In this document: piece after piece, positions 12,001 to 24,385 of the stretch
Layout of the letters: each line of letters opens with the position of its first letter
Position numbering within the stretch: the first letter of the stretch is position 1
From: Anagrus nilaparvatae
Taxonomy: Eukaryota > Arthropoda > Insecta > Hymenoptera > Mymaridae
Direction of reading: 5' to 3'
Length of the DNA: 64,000 nucleotides
NCBI GenBank assembly: GCA_022575985.1
Contig: JAKSXM010000007.1
Span: 5,086,501-5,150,500, forward strand
Made by a program: the position numbers and the translations under genes
The notes under the pieces: model-generated
The model's database searches: none
What the model was told of the DNA's origin: nothing
What the model saw: the letters and a program-made list of their open reading frames with translations, nothing else

Positions 12001-14960
12001 ATCAGATAAAAGTATTTAATATAAAAAGTGAGTAAATTTCAGCTTAGAAAATTTTTAAGAAAAATTTCTAAACTAAAGAAGAAAATACTGAAGTAAGTGA
12101 GAGTAGGTCTTGGTATCTTAAAAATTTTTAATAAAATTAAAATAAGATTTATTTTACTCACTTACTGAACCTGTGGCTGTAACTAATCATAGAAACTTCA
12201 CCGAGGCCAAAACTTAGTGAAGTCATGATAACTCCTGCGTAAGTTAACCACAATACAGAACTCATTGAAACACATAAAAACCCTCCTGCACCAAGTATAA
12301 AAACTGTTCCCATTCGAATACTGCAAAAATTAAGTTTATTTTTATAAATAAATGTATTATTATTGAATTTTAAAATGAGTATAATTTTGTCGACCATAAT
12401 TAAGTTAACAAAAACACTAATTTAAAGTTAATAACAATGAAAAACCAAACAACTATTTGCAAAAAAAATTTGTCAATAAAGAAAACCATTCACTTGAGAA
12501 AAATCGTTTTATTTAATTATTCATTAAAAAAATTCATTATCATTTTAATAAAATAAGTTTTCTTGTGTTATTTTGAATTAATTATACTTGTTATTCTGAA
12601 TGGGTTTTCATATGGATGCATAAATTCAAGGAAATTGCAATTATTGTTATTTTCTAATAAAAAGGAAATATAATAGCAAAGTTCGTATTCTTAAGAACTG
12701 AAATTAACGATAACTCATTTATTTTTCATCAAAAATCAAAAATTTTTTGTATTTCTCGAGTAATTTTTCCCTGACTATTTATTTACTGAAGAAAATTTTA
12801 AATAATTTAAACCCTTTAGGCTGCAATTGACCAAAATCAGTAAAAATTGAAACAAAAGATTTTATTGCTAAGAAAAGTCCAGATAAAAAAATTACTGATT
12901 TCATCGAATTTCTGGAGAAAAAAGATAGAAGTCCCTCTTGTAAATATTACTTAGAAATTTTTTTTTGAAAACTGCAAAATTTAAAAAATTTTTTTCCTGA
13001 AAATTGGAACTTTAAAAAACGAAAAAAATGAATATTTTTCTAAATTAAATTAAATAATGAATTTAGATTGTGTCGGAAAAATGACTAGGAAAGGTAAACA
13101 TCATTTGAATCTATCAGAATAATCCCAAGTCTATATATTTATTAAAAAATGCAATCTTTAACATTTGTATTTTTTGGTCTCAAACATACTTTTTTCAGTA
13201 AATTATGCTTACAAAACAAGCGAAAAAAAAAATAAAAATAATTTTAAATTGCAAAAAAAATCTTCAGAAATTGTTTTTTTCTTTAATATGGAAAAAACGT
13301 GCGACTCTGAACATCTGATTCAAAAAAATCTAAGGGACGAGCAAAATTTTTCTATTTCTTTCACTTTCTATGGTCTAAAGTCACTTTACGTAATCTACAG
13401 TACCCGCAGAAACAAAATAGCAAGGTGTGCCTTCAATTTTTTTTCTCAAAAAGTTGATCATTCTATGCGCAATATTTCTGAGGGGATTTTCTCAAATAAA
13501 TTTTTTTTATATTTTTTGACAGTATTTTTTATTCAATTAGTTGATTCAAAAAACTTTCTTACTGTATAGAAAATGATAAAAAGGGTGCAACTAATTTGAT
13601 GAAAGTACTTGGCAAAACATCAGCTAATAAGATAGCACCTGTGGAAACTGGATTACATGTTCGTGTCTCGTTACCAGCTACTTCACATACTGTTTTATCA
13701 TGAGTGCTACTCTGTTGGAAAATTAATTCAATTATTATTTTAAAGGATTTTTATTACAGAAAAAATATTTAAACTTGCTAAAAAAAAATACATATGAGGA
13801 ATCCCTTGCTAACTGGGACGGACTCGAAGAATTGGGTTACTTTAAAATATTTTTTTAATTGTTTTAATCTTTATTATAAAACTTAAATAAATTTTCTTTA
13901 TTGTACTGATTTCTGTTCAAAAATGATAAGAATAACAATAATAATAAAAAAATTATTTTATTATAAAAAATGTTTATAATTATATAATAATAACAGATAA
14001 AATAATGAACGATAAAATTTATTTCTTTTTTTCCTCAAATATTTACATTCCAAGTTTAAAGAATTTTTTTCTTATCAGATTATAAAAAATGTAATTATTG
14101 AGTTAAGATTTTTTCGTTATTAAGACGAATGCGAATACTGCAAATAGATTTGAATTAGAATGTACTTTTATCTTTGATGACCTAATTTATTATCAAAGGA
14201 AGACACTTTTTTTTAATTGCATCTATCAAAGTTCAAATCGAATTTTTTAAGAATAATAAAGTAGATTTTTTATCAGGCCTTTTAGACACGTTTCTTTTGC
14301 AAATTAAAAAAACTTATAACCCCAAGTTAAAATTGGGCCTATTTATTGGGAAGGGTACTCACAGTCCAGGGGAGATCAAGTAGCCTGATTTAGGAAATTT
14401 TGGAGGAGGGGAGTCAAATTAGACATGAAATAATTTCGATTTATAGGAACTTAAAATAATCTAAGTTTAGGGACTTCGGATAATTTGGATTTAGGGACTT
14501 ATTTAGGGAATTATTTAGCCTTAGAAAATTAAAATAATTTAAGATTAGATACTTAGAATAATAATAACAATAATCTGTAACTTTTTTTCTGTCATTTTTA
14601 AATAAAAAATTGTATAAAATTATAAAAAAATTAATTATGCAAATTTTACTATTTAAAATCTCTAAAAGCTACCCTTCTCGAGCCCGTAACTCATTACGTT
14701 AATAACCTACTATTTTCGACTGAAGGTAGTAATGAAATTCTGTCAAAATTTCCCGAGGAGTAAGAAAAAATTCTTTACAATACCTCAGCATGTGGATTAA
14801 GTATATCGTGAGCGGCTGTCAACATAACAACATATCCAAAATTATTGCAAAGTCCAAGGATCCAAAAAGCAACTAAATTTCTCCATGTTTTTGTTGAATT
14901 CACTTGCTTTTCACACTTATTTTTTGATGCATCAATTTCAGAAATTTTATTGCTTGTCAT
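9031..14960 (-). CDS. CLN3: CLN3/battenin paralogue B, complete seven-exon gene
   Basis: Lysosomal membrane protein of the battenin family. Coding exons read by eye: 14784-14960, 13563-13711, 12171-12320, 11653-11992, 9444-9593, 9233-9373, 9031-9171. They join in frame to 1,248 bp, 415 residues (human 438). Landmarks in order: [96 protein letters not shown] and the C-terminal CFGISLAGW. All are battenin hallmarks. Exon 3 is read as ending at a weak donor (CACAG|GTTCAG), because the strong-looking GTAAGT 5 bases further would shift the frame before NTISTW; this is the least certain junction. Intron 4 holds an ~870-bp fold-back element. It lies head to tail with copy A. Confidence 0.9.
10160..11030. 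repeat. ~870-bp fold-back element in CLN3 intron 4
   Basis: The two halves are imperfect reverse complements for about 400 bp each. The outer ends share CATGGTTTTATTTG, middle sections share ACTTCGGATTTGGAAT, and the inner sections around 10,450 and 10,730 share GGTAGCC. The centre (about 10,560-10,640) is unpaired. There is no ORF of note. This is a MITE or fold-back type insertion tolerated inside an intron. Confidence 0.75.
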
Positions 14961-15875
14961 GTTGACACTAATTTATAATTTTATTCTTTAAAATTCTTGA
15001 AATTTTGTTTATTCTTCTATTATCAATACAGCCCATAAAAAATTTTTTAATTTTGGAGATTAACTTAATTTGAACACAATTTTCACATTAATTTTATTTG
15101 ATGTTTAATTTTTTAATAGATACACAACAAAAATTTAAGTAATATTTGAGAATACTATTAGGCGGTTACTTCAAATTTACTTTTTCGGCAGGATTTTTTC
15201 ACGCTCTGGGGCTTCATTATCAAAAAAAAAGCCAATATATATGACTGCGTGTCAACGAAGTTAGTCCAACAAATCCCACTATTGTTGTAACACACCATTC
15301 ATGCTCCCCTCCTACTTAAGTAAGCATAAGCTTTAATTTTATAATTGATATTGTTTCTCAGAACATATTATACACAGATACTAAAAATAAGTTTAAAAAT
15401 TTAAATCGTTAAATCATTAACATACACCTCCTTATCATATTCACATACATATTCCTTTAAAAGTTATCATTTTTCATTCATTAAAATATTCAAGATCGTA
15501 AAAAACTCTGGTTTTGAAATTATGCAAGAAAAAACTTGTTTTAAAACAAGATACATTATCAGAAATTTTTTTTACTGAATTTTTGGTTAATCATTCTCCG
15601 CTATCAGATTTTTTAAAATAAAAAATATTTAAAAATTTTATATATATTATATATCAAAATTTATAATTTTTTCTTGTATGCTAACTTTCATAAATTGCAA
15701 TAATTTTACCAGAATTTATTTTCTGTTGAATTTTACATTTGAAATTGTCAGTTTAAAATTTAATATTAACTATCCAAATAAATTTAAACTCAAATATATA
15801 AAAATGTTTTAAGTATTATTATATGATTTATCAAATAAACGTCGCTATATTATTTAAAATAATAAAAATAAATGG

Positions 15876-16708
15876 TATATATGGGTGCTTTTCACAGGAA
15901 CGGTATACATATTGTTCCCCCTTTTATATCCGAAACGAAAGCTCTTTTGAACTTTTTTTTCTTTTAAAAAATTAATAAATAATATTTTTTCAAAGTTCAA
16001 ATCAACTCAGCCTATGTGTTCAAAATGTCAAAAACGTCCGCTGTACTTTTGCTTAATTATAAACTTTGAGTATTAACATAAGGCTTAAACTTTGAATTTG
16101 AATTTTTTTGTTCGGTGCATATGACGCATTAAGGTTCCGAAAAATCGTTTTTTTCAACGAAACAAATTTTTGTGCAGTACTCTTAGCGTATCGTCGTATT
16201 CAATTTTGTCCATCGGTTTTAGCTATTTTTAAGCTTCCCATCATGTTCATAGTGCGCAGTCTATATTTAAGCACTTGAAAGCTCTGTTGTATTTTTTTCC
16301 TACTTAGCTATCTATATACGAACCGTGAAAAACTTAAAATTTTGACAATAAAAGCGGTTTAACAAAGAAAATTTTTAAAACGCTTACACAAAATAAAAAT
16401 GTCAAAAACATCCGGGTCGTTTTCTCAAAGTGTATGCGATATTTTACTTAATGCATCTTGTTCCGTAACGTCTTTTGATCAAAAAATAAGATAGCCAAAG
16501 TAAGAGAAAATTTTGTGGCTTCAATCAAGAGCTATTTGAGTATTACTCTCGAAATGTTACGTTTGTGGCAGTACCATTAAATATTTTATATTATTTGGAC
16601 CTTAAAAAGCATAAAACTACAAAAAAATTTGAAAAAAAGGTATACCTAATCAGTGTTGTGCCGGAAACAATAAAAAAATATACCATTCCCGTGAAAAGCA
16701 CCCATATA
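15876..16708. mobile_element. ~830-bp non-autonomous element with 30-bp terminal inverted repeats
   Basis: The left end starts TATATGGGTGCTTTTCAC and the right end is its reverse complement. 28 of the 30 terminal bases match. The interior has no transposase-like ORF. I could not identify a clear target-site duplication, so the superfamily is unknown. Confidence 0.7.
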
Positions 16709-18819
16709 CGTCTATTATTTAAATTCTTTTGTCTGTCAATAAAACATTAATATTTTCAAAAGCATACATATATTATTTTTAGAAATGCAGAATGCTATTT
16801 GCAATTGCACAATTTTATCTGTCAACATTTATAGATTAGTTCTTATAGAGTTCTTTTATTTATAAAATAAATAAAAAAATTTATGTCAAACAAGCATTTA
16901 CAACATTGATAACTTTAATCTTTATATATAATTTGCGCAAAGGAAAATTAAATATTTATTTTTATGAAAATTAACAAATAATTTGGTATGTACAAAAATT
17001 AAAAGAATTATTTATAGGAGTTTAAATTTTGTTTGCAGTAAGTGGACTTCAGTTTTTGTAGATACAATTCGAACTGAGTTGTTTCCTAAGACGGTCACTT
17101 GTGAGTATTTTTTGAGTGGGCAACATACAATTGTTTTCAGGTTTGTTTTTCTTCTTTTTTTTACTGACAAATACCGACATAGGATATCCCAAGAGGCTTC
17201 CTGGTGGAGCCTTCATTGGAGCAGTTTTCTAACTAATTTGAGCCAAATAAATAAATAAAAGCAATTCCGTGTCACAAGCGAAAAAATATTATTTTTCCTT
17301 CAAAACTAAAAATCTTTTAAGGTGCCCAAGTTCACGTGTTGAATATAGGGAATCATAGCGAATTTTTTGCGCCATTGGTTTTAAAAAATCATCAGGTATG
17401 GAAGGCAGTAGTGGCTGAGCTTATTTGAAAGCTAAAAATCTGTACATTTGCGTAATTATAAATATTTTTCTAAAATTTTCAGTGCAAAATACTCGCATAT
17501 GACTAAAACTTTTTTTTTGGTTATAAATGTTTATTTGGTTACAAAAACAATAACAATCGATTTGTCAAGACTTTACAGATAGTATAAGCAATAAAGCAGT
17601 AAAAACTCTGAAATCCAGGAATTTTTTTATAAGCATATGGATTTTGATGCCAAATACGGGAGTATATGCGTAATGGCGCCTACAAACTTTTTACGCTAAA
17701 TCCGTTTGACTTTCAATACGAAAAATGCCCTTTATGGGCAAAAAAGAACCAAATCTGTTACAAAAAAATTTAATCGAGTGATCAAAAATATTTATAAATA
17801 TTTATGTATATTTATAATAAAGGATTAATAGAAAATATGTATTAAAATAATCGGGGCCAAATTTTGCTCTTTTCTGTCCTTTAAAGGGCAAAAACCGAAT
17901 ATTTTAATAATGGGAGCGGGATTATTCGAAGTCAACAGTTTTCAATTTCCATATATAATTAATATATTTTAATACCTTTAGCTACTTTTTGTCCTTTTCT
18001 GCCCTCAAAGGGCAAAATCAAAAAATTTACTTAAATTTCATTTAAAAATGAACCCCTGGGACTCAGGGGATTTCAATAATTTAGAATATCATTATGAAAT
18101 TAGGATAAACGAAAATCAGATATCGTTGATCATGAATATGCCAAAGAAAATATGATGGAAACAGAACATATTCACCTTTAAAACTTTAAAACTTTCTAGA
18201 AAATCTACAAATAAAAATAGATACACTTTATTACTGCATGTAAACTTATTTTTTTAAAATTTCCAACTTAATGCAAGATTTTTGTCTAAAAAAAAATAAA
18301 TAATTTTTGCAGAATGTTTTACTTTTATTCTTTATGTAGGCATCATTTACCCAATTTCATAATGATATTCGAAATCATTGACTCCGAAAACCCCCCGAGT
18401 CCCATTTTTTATCAATAAAAAATTAAAATTAAAAAAAAAAACCAATTGTGATAATTGGGTTTTATTGATCAATAAAGGAACTAATATTTCAAAAATAAGT
18501 AAAAATGTTTTTTATTTTTCTGAACGTTTTAATAGTTTAAATTACTCTCCTTTTCAAAAGAATCCAAAAAAATATATAAAAAAAAAATATATAAAAAATT
18601 AATTCATTTACAAAATTTATAATATAACTTAGTATCACTGAAAAACATACCAAAAAAAAAATACCCTGCCAACTAGCTGGCACTAAGGTTCCTCAAACAA
18701 TGAGGTTAATGTTTCAATATGCCACAGATATCACTGATTACAAGCATGCAACCATACATACATTTCTATTAACTTTTAAAAGTTTTTTTTATTGATCAAA
18801 AATTTTGGATCAAATTTAA

Positions 18820-19230
18820 AAAAAATTAATTATCAGATTCGAGATATCGAGTAAAAACCATATTTTCAAATATAAGTACTTTCATGGAACTAAATGAAGT
18901 ATTACACCCAAAAAAATAATATTGCAGTTTTAAAATTTTTTTTGTTTTTTTAATTTTGAGAAAAAAAATTTGAAAAAATTCGGTATCAGATCCAAAAAAT
19001 TACTATAAACGAACTTTCTAAAACTAGTACTTCCATGGAAATAAATTAGGTACTACGTCCAAAAAGAAAAAAAATTTGGTGTTTTTTGTATTTTTTTGTT
19101 ACGAAAATTTTTGAAAAAAATTATAAAAAAATTATTTATCAGGTTCGAGATATCGAGTGAAAACATACTTTCGAATATAAGTACTTTCATGGAAATAAAT
19201 GAGGTATTACATCCAAATTAAAAAAAAAGA
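18820..19230. repeat. Tandem array, about three ~150-bp units
   Basis: Three diverged units each carry GAGATATCGAGT or a relative, then TACTTTCATGGAA, then a poly-T or poly-A stretch. Unit anchors are near 18,880, 19,030 and 19,185. Non-coding. Confidence 0.7.
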
Positions 19231-19313
19231 AAAGTACCTAGAGCTTTTTTGATAAAAAAATTTTTGAAAAAAAAATTAGGTTTTAATTCCATAATGTTTG
19301 TGAAATATCACCG

Positions 19314-19416
<103 letters not shown>

Positions 19417-19432
19417 ACTTTTTTTAAAAACC

Positions 19433-19880
19433 GGTTTAACTTTTAAAATTACAAGGAGGTTTTTTCGGACAAGAAATATGAATTTTCGGTCGAAAATATT
19501 TAATTTTTTAACCCAACATATTTTCTGATTTTCCAAAAGGGCGGACCATAAAACTTAAAAAAATCAACTTTTAACTTTACAAGGGGTTTTTTTAGGGCGA
19601 GGAAAATGAATTTTGAGTGGAAAATGTTTAATTTTTCAATCCAACTTATTTTCCGATTTTTCAAGATAGCGGACTGAAAAACTTGAAAAAATCAACTTTT
19701 CAAATTATTAGGCGGTTTTTTGAAAAATGAATTTTGGGTGGAATATATTGAATTTTTCAACCCAATATATTTTCCGATTTTCCAAGATAGTGGACCATTA
19801 AACTTGAAAAAATTATTTTTTAACTTTATAAGGGGGTTTTTTAGGGCAAGAAATATGAATTCTGGGTAAAATATTAAATA
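19433..19880. repeat. Tandem array, about four ~125-bp units
   Basis: Each unit has a purine/T tract containing GGTTTTTT, then ATGAATTTT, then CAACCCAA or CAATCCAA, then TTTTCCGATTTT and AAACTTGAAAAA. Units begin near 19,450, 19,575, 19,705 and 19,830. They abut the microsatellite. Confidence 0.7.
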
Positions 19881-20322
19881 TTAAATTGTTCCGAAAGTCT
19901 ATTATGAACCTCTAACGTTGCGCGTTAGTTACCTTATTATGTCTTTACGCGGAATTTTTTTTCAATGTAACAAACCCCCAAAACTTAACAGAATGAACTT
20001 GCAACTTCACTAAAATAATTTTTAAACTTTTCAGTAAATAAATTTTAATTTTACAACCCAAAATATTTTCCAATTTTCCGAAAGATTTGCGCAAAATTTT
20101 TCAGGAATTAAAAACTTTTTATAAAAAATAAAAAATGAAGAAAAAAAATTATTTTTTTTAATTTTTATTGTGCATGCTACGGATGTCGAACAAAGAATCT
20201 TTGGTTAGAAACAATGAAAAAAGAACTTTCGCTTAAGGACGCTCTGGTTGTTGATTTTCCGAATGATGTATACAGTTTCTTAGAAGAAAGTCTCAGAAAT
20301 CCAATAAATGTGATCAAGAAAG

Positions 20323-22988
20323 TCAGGTCTGATCTTCATCCCCAGTATTTTGATTTCTCTTCAAATTTTTTTTAAATACGTATGTTGATAAATTTTTACT
20401 ATTTGATGCCTGTAATTGCCTCCTTTTACGAATCCGATTCGCAATATATGGAAAAAATAAATTTGAATCTAAATCTTCAACACGTTCAAAACATATGAAA
20501 CTCACAAATATACCGATTGCTAATGTGAGAAAAAAACCAATAAAACCATACCACATGTATGATATCCTATATAAATAAAAATACGCCTGATCGGACCTAA
20601 AAAAAAGTCAAACATTAGCGAAATATTACGAGTGCCCAATAATTGATAGATATAAACCTGAAGTAATCAGTTTTAGAAATCTTATTATTTATCACCATAT
20701 TTGTAAAATTGCTTATCTTACAATTGTCAATGTCAAGGGGCAATAACGATGGTTTTGGCCTTGGTTGACCTAATGCCATCCAGAATACTATTGATAAAGA
20801 TCCTAATGTACCGATTATTGCTCCCTTTTGGTTGGTTAATTCGGACATCATACCTAAAGTAAAAAAACCAAGAAATGGACCACCAATCACTCCCACAATA
20901 GATAAAGTCACCTGTAGAATATTATTTAGCAGAATCATAATGTAAGAAAATTTTTTATAAAACAGAACAGAAAACAAAATATGTAACTATGTAAAAAATG
21001 TACGCATACTTGTAAAACACCTCCGAAAAATTGAGCAGAAAAGGCTAAAACTATACACAGGAGACCGAATCCAAATGCCAGAAATTTAGCTAATAGAACT
21101 GTTTTTGAATCAGACATTTCACGTTTCTTGTAAAATTTATAAATTGGTTTTATAAAATCTTCTATTGTTATAGCAGCCAAAGAGTTTAATCCTGCTGATA
21201 AGGTACTTAAGCCAGCACTGAAAACTCCTAATTAACTGAATTTTATAACAAGATTCGACAAGAATTTGAAATTGATTTTATATTAAGTTAAAAATTTACC
21301 AGCAACAAATAAACCTGGAACACCGGGATATTTTGAAAGATTGTCCATTACATATAAAGGCATTAACATATCACGAGATGTTATTCGCTTAGCCAATAGA
21401 GGATCACAGTGTTTGTAATATGAATATATTGATAATCCAGAAATACCTGTTGATACTACTATCAATGCCAAAAATGGCCAAATTAACCATACTGCTGTTT
21501 GAGCTGACTTTAAATTTCTGTATCATTCATTACGTAACAAAAACATGAAAATAATTTTATTATGAATATAATATTATTAAGAATAGAAGATTCTTAGACA
21601 TGGTAAAGAATATTACTCATTGTAAAATTATGTTGGCTGCGTCAACAACCTAAAAATATTTATATTTACATGCTGGGGGATGGGTAAATATTCTTTACCG
21701 CGTCTAAGAATATTTTTTTATTCATTGAAGACAAAGAATTTAATCATTTTTTATACAGGTACACGTATAAAAAGATCAAATTCTTAAAGGACTTTTGAAT
21801 TCTGAAAATGCGAATGCAGCGATAAAGTTTAAACAAATATTGGTGATGTCAATAGTATATGATTTATAGAGACTATCTGCTTCTCTTTCTTTCTTTCCCT
21901 TTCCTAAATATAATTTTTCTCGAAATTATTAATCGAAAAAAACGCGTTTTCACCCCACTGAGAAAGAAAAATTTCGTTTTGTCCATGGGAACAAAAAAAA
22001 AAATACCCCAGATCGCAGTTTACCATCCTCGGCTTCGCCTCGGACGCTAATTAACGTGCGATCTGGGTCATTCTTTTTTTTTGCTCCCTTGGTTAAAAAT
22101 GTACTATTTATGCTTGGAAAATACCCATTACTTACTTTTCAATAAGCGTGTTTTTGTACCTTTTTTTTTGTTTCAAAGCCGTGGTGGTATGAGAAAATTC
22201 AAGGACACACATTATTTCCTTACGCGCACGCGCATTTTTAGAGTTCGAAAAGTCGTTTGGAATTTGATTGTTTACACGTGTAGTTGTGCATAAATAATAA
22301 TGTAATTCTTTGCCTAAAATGTATAAATAAGTATTATTGGTTTTTTAGTAATATAATAACTGTTTCCGTACTTTATACTGTTAAAAAACGTTGAACTTGC
22401 ACTTGATTAACTCCATTAAGAAACAAAAATGAAAACATCCCTCCGATAATACAATTCCAAATTGTATGTCTTTCCGTAGGATCCATGGAAGTTCTAAGCA
22501 AATAAGAAATATACTATACTCCAGTCAATATACGGGGGGGGGTGTCAAGTTTTCGGCTATATATAGGTTTTTTGGCTACTTTTTTATCCAGATGGGTTTT
22601 ATAGAAATTTTAAAATTTTTTTAAAATTATTTAAATTATATACATACTTAAAAAAATTAATACGGCTCCCATTTTCCGCAATGCTCCAAATTTCTGACAA
22701 ACTTCCAACGTTAAAAGTAGCAGTTATAATGACAGTTAATACTGAAAGGTACATCAAAAAACCTTGAAATATATCAGTCATCAAAACAGCTTTTATACCT
22801 CCAAAGCTTGAATAAAATGCACAAGCCAGTCCAAATGCGATAATACTTGTTTCTTTTTTTAATCCAGTTGTAGTTTCTATTGCTAATGTTGGAGCATATA
22901 ATACAACTCCAGAAATAACAAGCAAATACAGCCAACAAATAAAGCTAGCAGTTATTTTTGCTCCGTTTCCAAACCGTTTATCTAAATA
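20323..22988 (-). CDS. SLC5 sodium/solute symporter (SMCT/SMVT type), N-terminus missing
   Basis: SLC5 proteins couple Na+ to uptake of monocarboxylates, vitamins or sugars across the plasma membrane. Visible exons: 22648-22988, about 22379-22493, 21300-21517, 21010-21227, 20658-20912, 20323-20596. Landmarks: YLDKRFGNGAK, FYSSFGGIKAVLMTD, DPTERHTIW, GVNQVQVQRFLT, HCDPL, VFSAGLSTLSAGLNSLAA, GGPFLGFFTLGM, YRISYMWYGFIG. The first ~120 residues (first two membrane segments) were not found upstream, where a bacterial-type insertion and MITEs lie. At 22,370-22,380 the coding strand reads ACAGTATAAAGTACGG. The family pattern expects two fewer bases before GTACGG, so the natural reading meets a TAA. 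An in-frame product is possible only by splicing ACA|GTATAA to AAAG|TCAGCT, losing about six residues. It could be a decaying gene, or have a distant first exon plus a sequencing slip. Confidence 0.8.
21590..21711. repeat. Short TIR element in an SLC5 intron
   Basis: ATTCTTAGACATGGTAAAGA at the left end pairs with its near reverse complement at 21,690-21,711. The spacer is about 75 bp. MITE-like, non-coding. Confidence 0.6.
21955..22090. repeat. Copy of the dispersed fold-back family
   Basis: Shares CCATCCTCGGCTTCGCCTCG and CGTGCGAT with the element at 3540-4107 and is itself a hairpin around those words (GATCGCAGTTTACC versus ACGTGCGATCTGGG). It sits in an SLC5 intron. Confidence 0.6.
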
Positions 22989-23112
22989 CTTGAAAAAAAG
23001 GAAAACAAAGGTTTCTTATGAGTCTTTCTTAGCCAAAACAGCAATGGTTGGCAGGTGAGGTCGTCGGATCGGCCAAGGAAAAAACATTCGATAACAAACC
23101 AAAACCAAAACT

Positions 23113-23356
23113 TTTGCATCTTATCAGAGTTGTCCCACATTCTTTATTCAATTTAGAAAAGTTTGGCATAAACACTTTTTTAATTTAATCAAAAATAAAG
23201 ACATGATTTGGTGAGAAAAATTTTGAGTAAACTTTTTTCGACAATCAATTTTTCTCACCAAATCATGTCCTTATTTTTGATTAAATTAAAAAAGTGTTTA
23301 TGCCAAACTTTTCTAAATTGAATAAAGAATGTGGGACAACTCTGATAAGATGCAAA
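23113..23356. repeat. 244-bp near-perfect palindrome
   Basis: Arms of ~110 bp (23113-23222 and 23247-23356) are almost exact reverse complements around a ~24-bp loop. The outer end is TTTGCATCTTATCAGAG. It lies directly upstream of the first visible SLC5 exon. MITE-like. Confidence 0.85.
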
Positions 23357-23432
23357 AAAAATTTCTAATTTAATAGAAAAACGAAAAAGAAATAAAAAAT
23401 TTGAAAAATAAAATGGTGTCCAGGCAGAACTC

Positions 23433-23531
23433 TTAAATTAAAATATTAATTTTATATTTTGAATAAGCGCGGGTTTTTTAGACTCTAGTTTTAACCCTGG
23501 TTTCGGGTTTAAGGGACAAAAAGAACAAACC
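23433..23531. repeat. Repeat arm inverted with respect to 26880-26985
   Basis: The sequence from GCGCGGGTTTTTTAGACTC to GGGACAAAAAGAACAAACC recurs as the reverse complement at 26880-26985, and its first part recurs directly at 27089-27167. The two inverted copies bracket the recombinase-ankyrin segment. Confidence 0.8.
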
Positions 23532-23755
23532 TAATAACGCGCATATTAAGGGTGTTAATAATGGACTCAATCAGATGCTGGATAGAGCGCCCCAAGCGAT
23601 CTAACTTCCAGACTACCAAAGTATCACCTTCTCGAAGTATCACTTCAGCAAAGGTGCCATAATCCATTTTGATAGCTGAATATTGGCACTTTGTTTTTGA
23701 GATGGATATATTGGAACACAAAAGTAACCCACTTCATAGATAAAATAAGTAAGGC
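23509..23755 (-). pseudogene. Serine recombinase (resolvase/invertase) remnant
   Basis: Serine recombinases of phages, transposons and plasmids cut and rejoin DNA through an N-terminal catalytic domain. The frame at 23721-23509 contains REGDTLVVWKLDRLGRSIQ, the most conserved block of that domain (the DRLGRS motif). A second frame just upstream (about 23745-23680) reads VGYFCVPIYPSQKQSANIQL, resembling the family N-terminus (GYxRVST..Q....Q) but with the catalytic serine replaced. Between the blocks a frameshift and the loss of about 30 residues are evident, and the C-terminal half is absent, so it cannot be functional. A MITE inserted immediately 5' (23752-23934). This family is prokaryotic or phage in origin, so its presence beside the ankyrin gene supports bacterial transfer. 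Confidence 0.75.
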
Positions 23756-23934
23756 ACATTCTACAATCATCCGGTAAACTCTTACGGTCGTCCGCTAGAG
23801 GTCCGTAAGGTAGTGGCGCCAACCTAAACTAAATGATAACTTAATATAATTATGTGTATTTATTTTATGTAAAGTTGGCACCACTGACTAGCGGACGACC
23901 GCAAGAGTTTACCGGATGATTGTAGAATGTGCCT
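23752..23934. mobile_element. 183-bp MITE with ~47-bp terminal inverted repeats
   Basis: AGGCACATTCTACAATCATC at the left is mirrored at the right with one or two mismatches through the whole 47-bp arm. The ~90-bp interior is AT-rich. No unambiguous target-site duplication is visible. It lies at the broken 5' end of the recombinase remnant. Confidence 0.85.
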
Positions 23935-24046
23935 AATACTCCAATGGCGTCAAAAACGAACGTTTTTGACACGAAAGAAAGTTAACAGTTGGCGAACATT
24001 TACCCTAATAATAAAACCCGTTGCCAAGCAACAGGTTTGTTATGGA

Positions 24047-24106
24047 AAGCCTAGCTGTTCTAAGCCAAATGTTTATTTCCTGGAAACGTAAGTGGTTGAT
24101 TTTCAT
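24047..24106. repeat. 60-bp direct repeat: extra copy of the ankyrin gene 3' end
   Basis: Identical over 60 bases to 24373-24432, which contains the last codons and stop of the ankyrin gene. A copy of the DPP8/9 5' end lies between the two. Confidence 0.95.
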
Positions 24107-24117
24107 CTTTCATTTTC

Positions 24118-24372
24118 AGATATTTCATCACAATTTTTTTGCAAATTGAAATCATTTTGGAGTTCCATAGTTATTTTAATTTAAAAAATATTTATTTGAT
24201 TTTTTTTTTAAATACAAAATTTTGTTAACCCGTTATGTCATTGGTGACCGTCTGTTTTATAAACTCCCTGTAGTAATCAGCTGTAAGTTCCATTTTTCTG
24301 AAAATTAATATCAATTAAAACTCAATAAAAAAAAATCAACAAAAAAAAATTTTTTTTTTAAACCTTTATTTT
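24118..24372 (-). pseudogene. Duplicated DPP8/9 5' end (leader plus first codons)
   Basis: This stretch is a near-identical copy of 41013-41268. It includes the short upstream ORF (24225-24293), the leader and the first 17 codons of DPP8/9, starting MELQNDFNLQ. After those codons the frame runs into a short filler and a TGA, so no DPP8/9 product can be made. It is flanked by the 60-bp ankyrin repeats. The orientation is the same as the parent gene. The few differences are mainly in homopolymers, so the duplication is recent. Confidence 0.9.
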
Positions 24373-24385
24373 AAGCCTAGCTGTT

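Noticed and set aside
13165..13569. 134-residue plus-strand ORF
   Set aside because: Lies in a CLN3 intron and overlaps exon 2 antisense; Lys/Phe/Asn-rich from AT bias.
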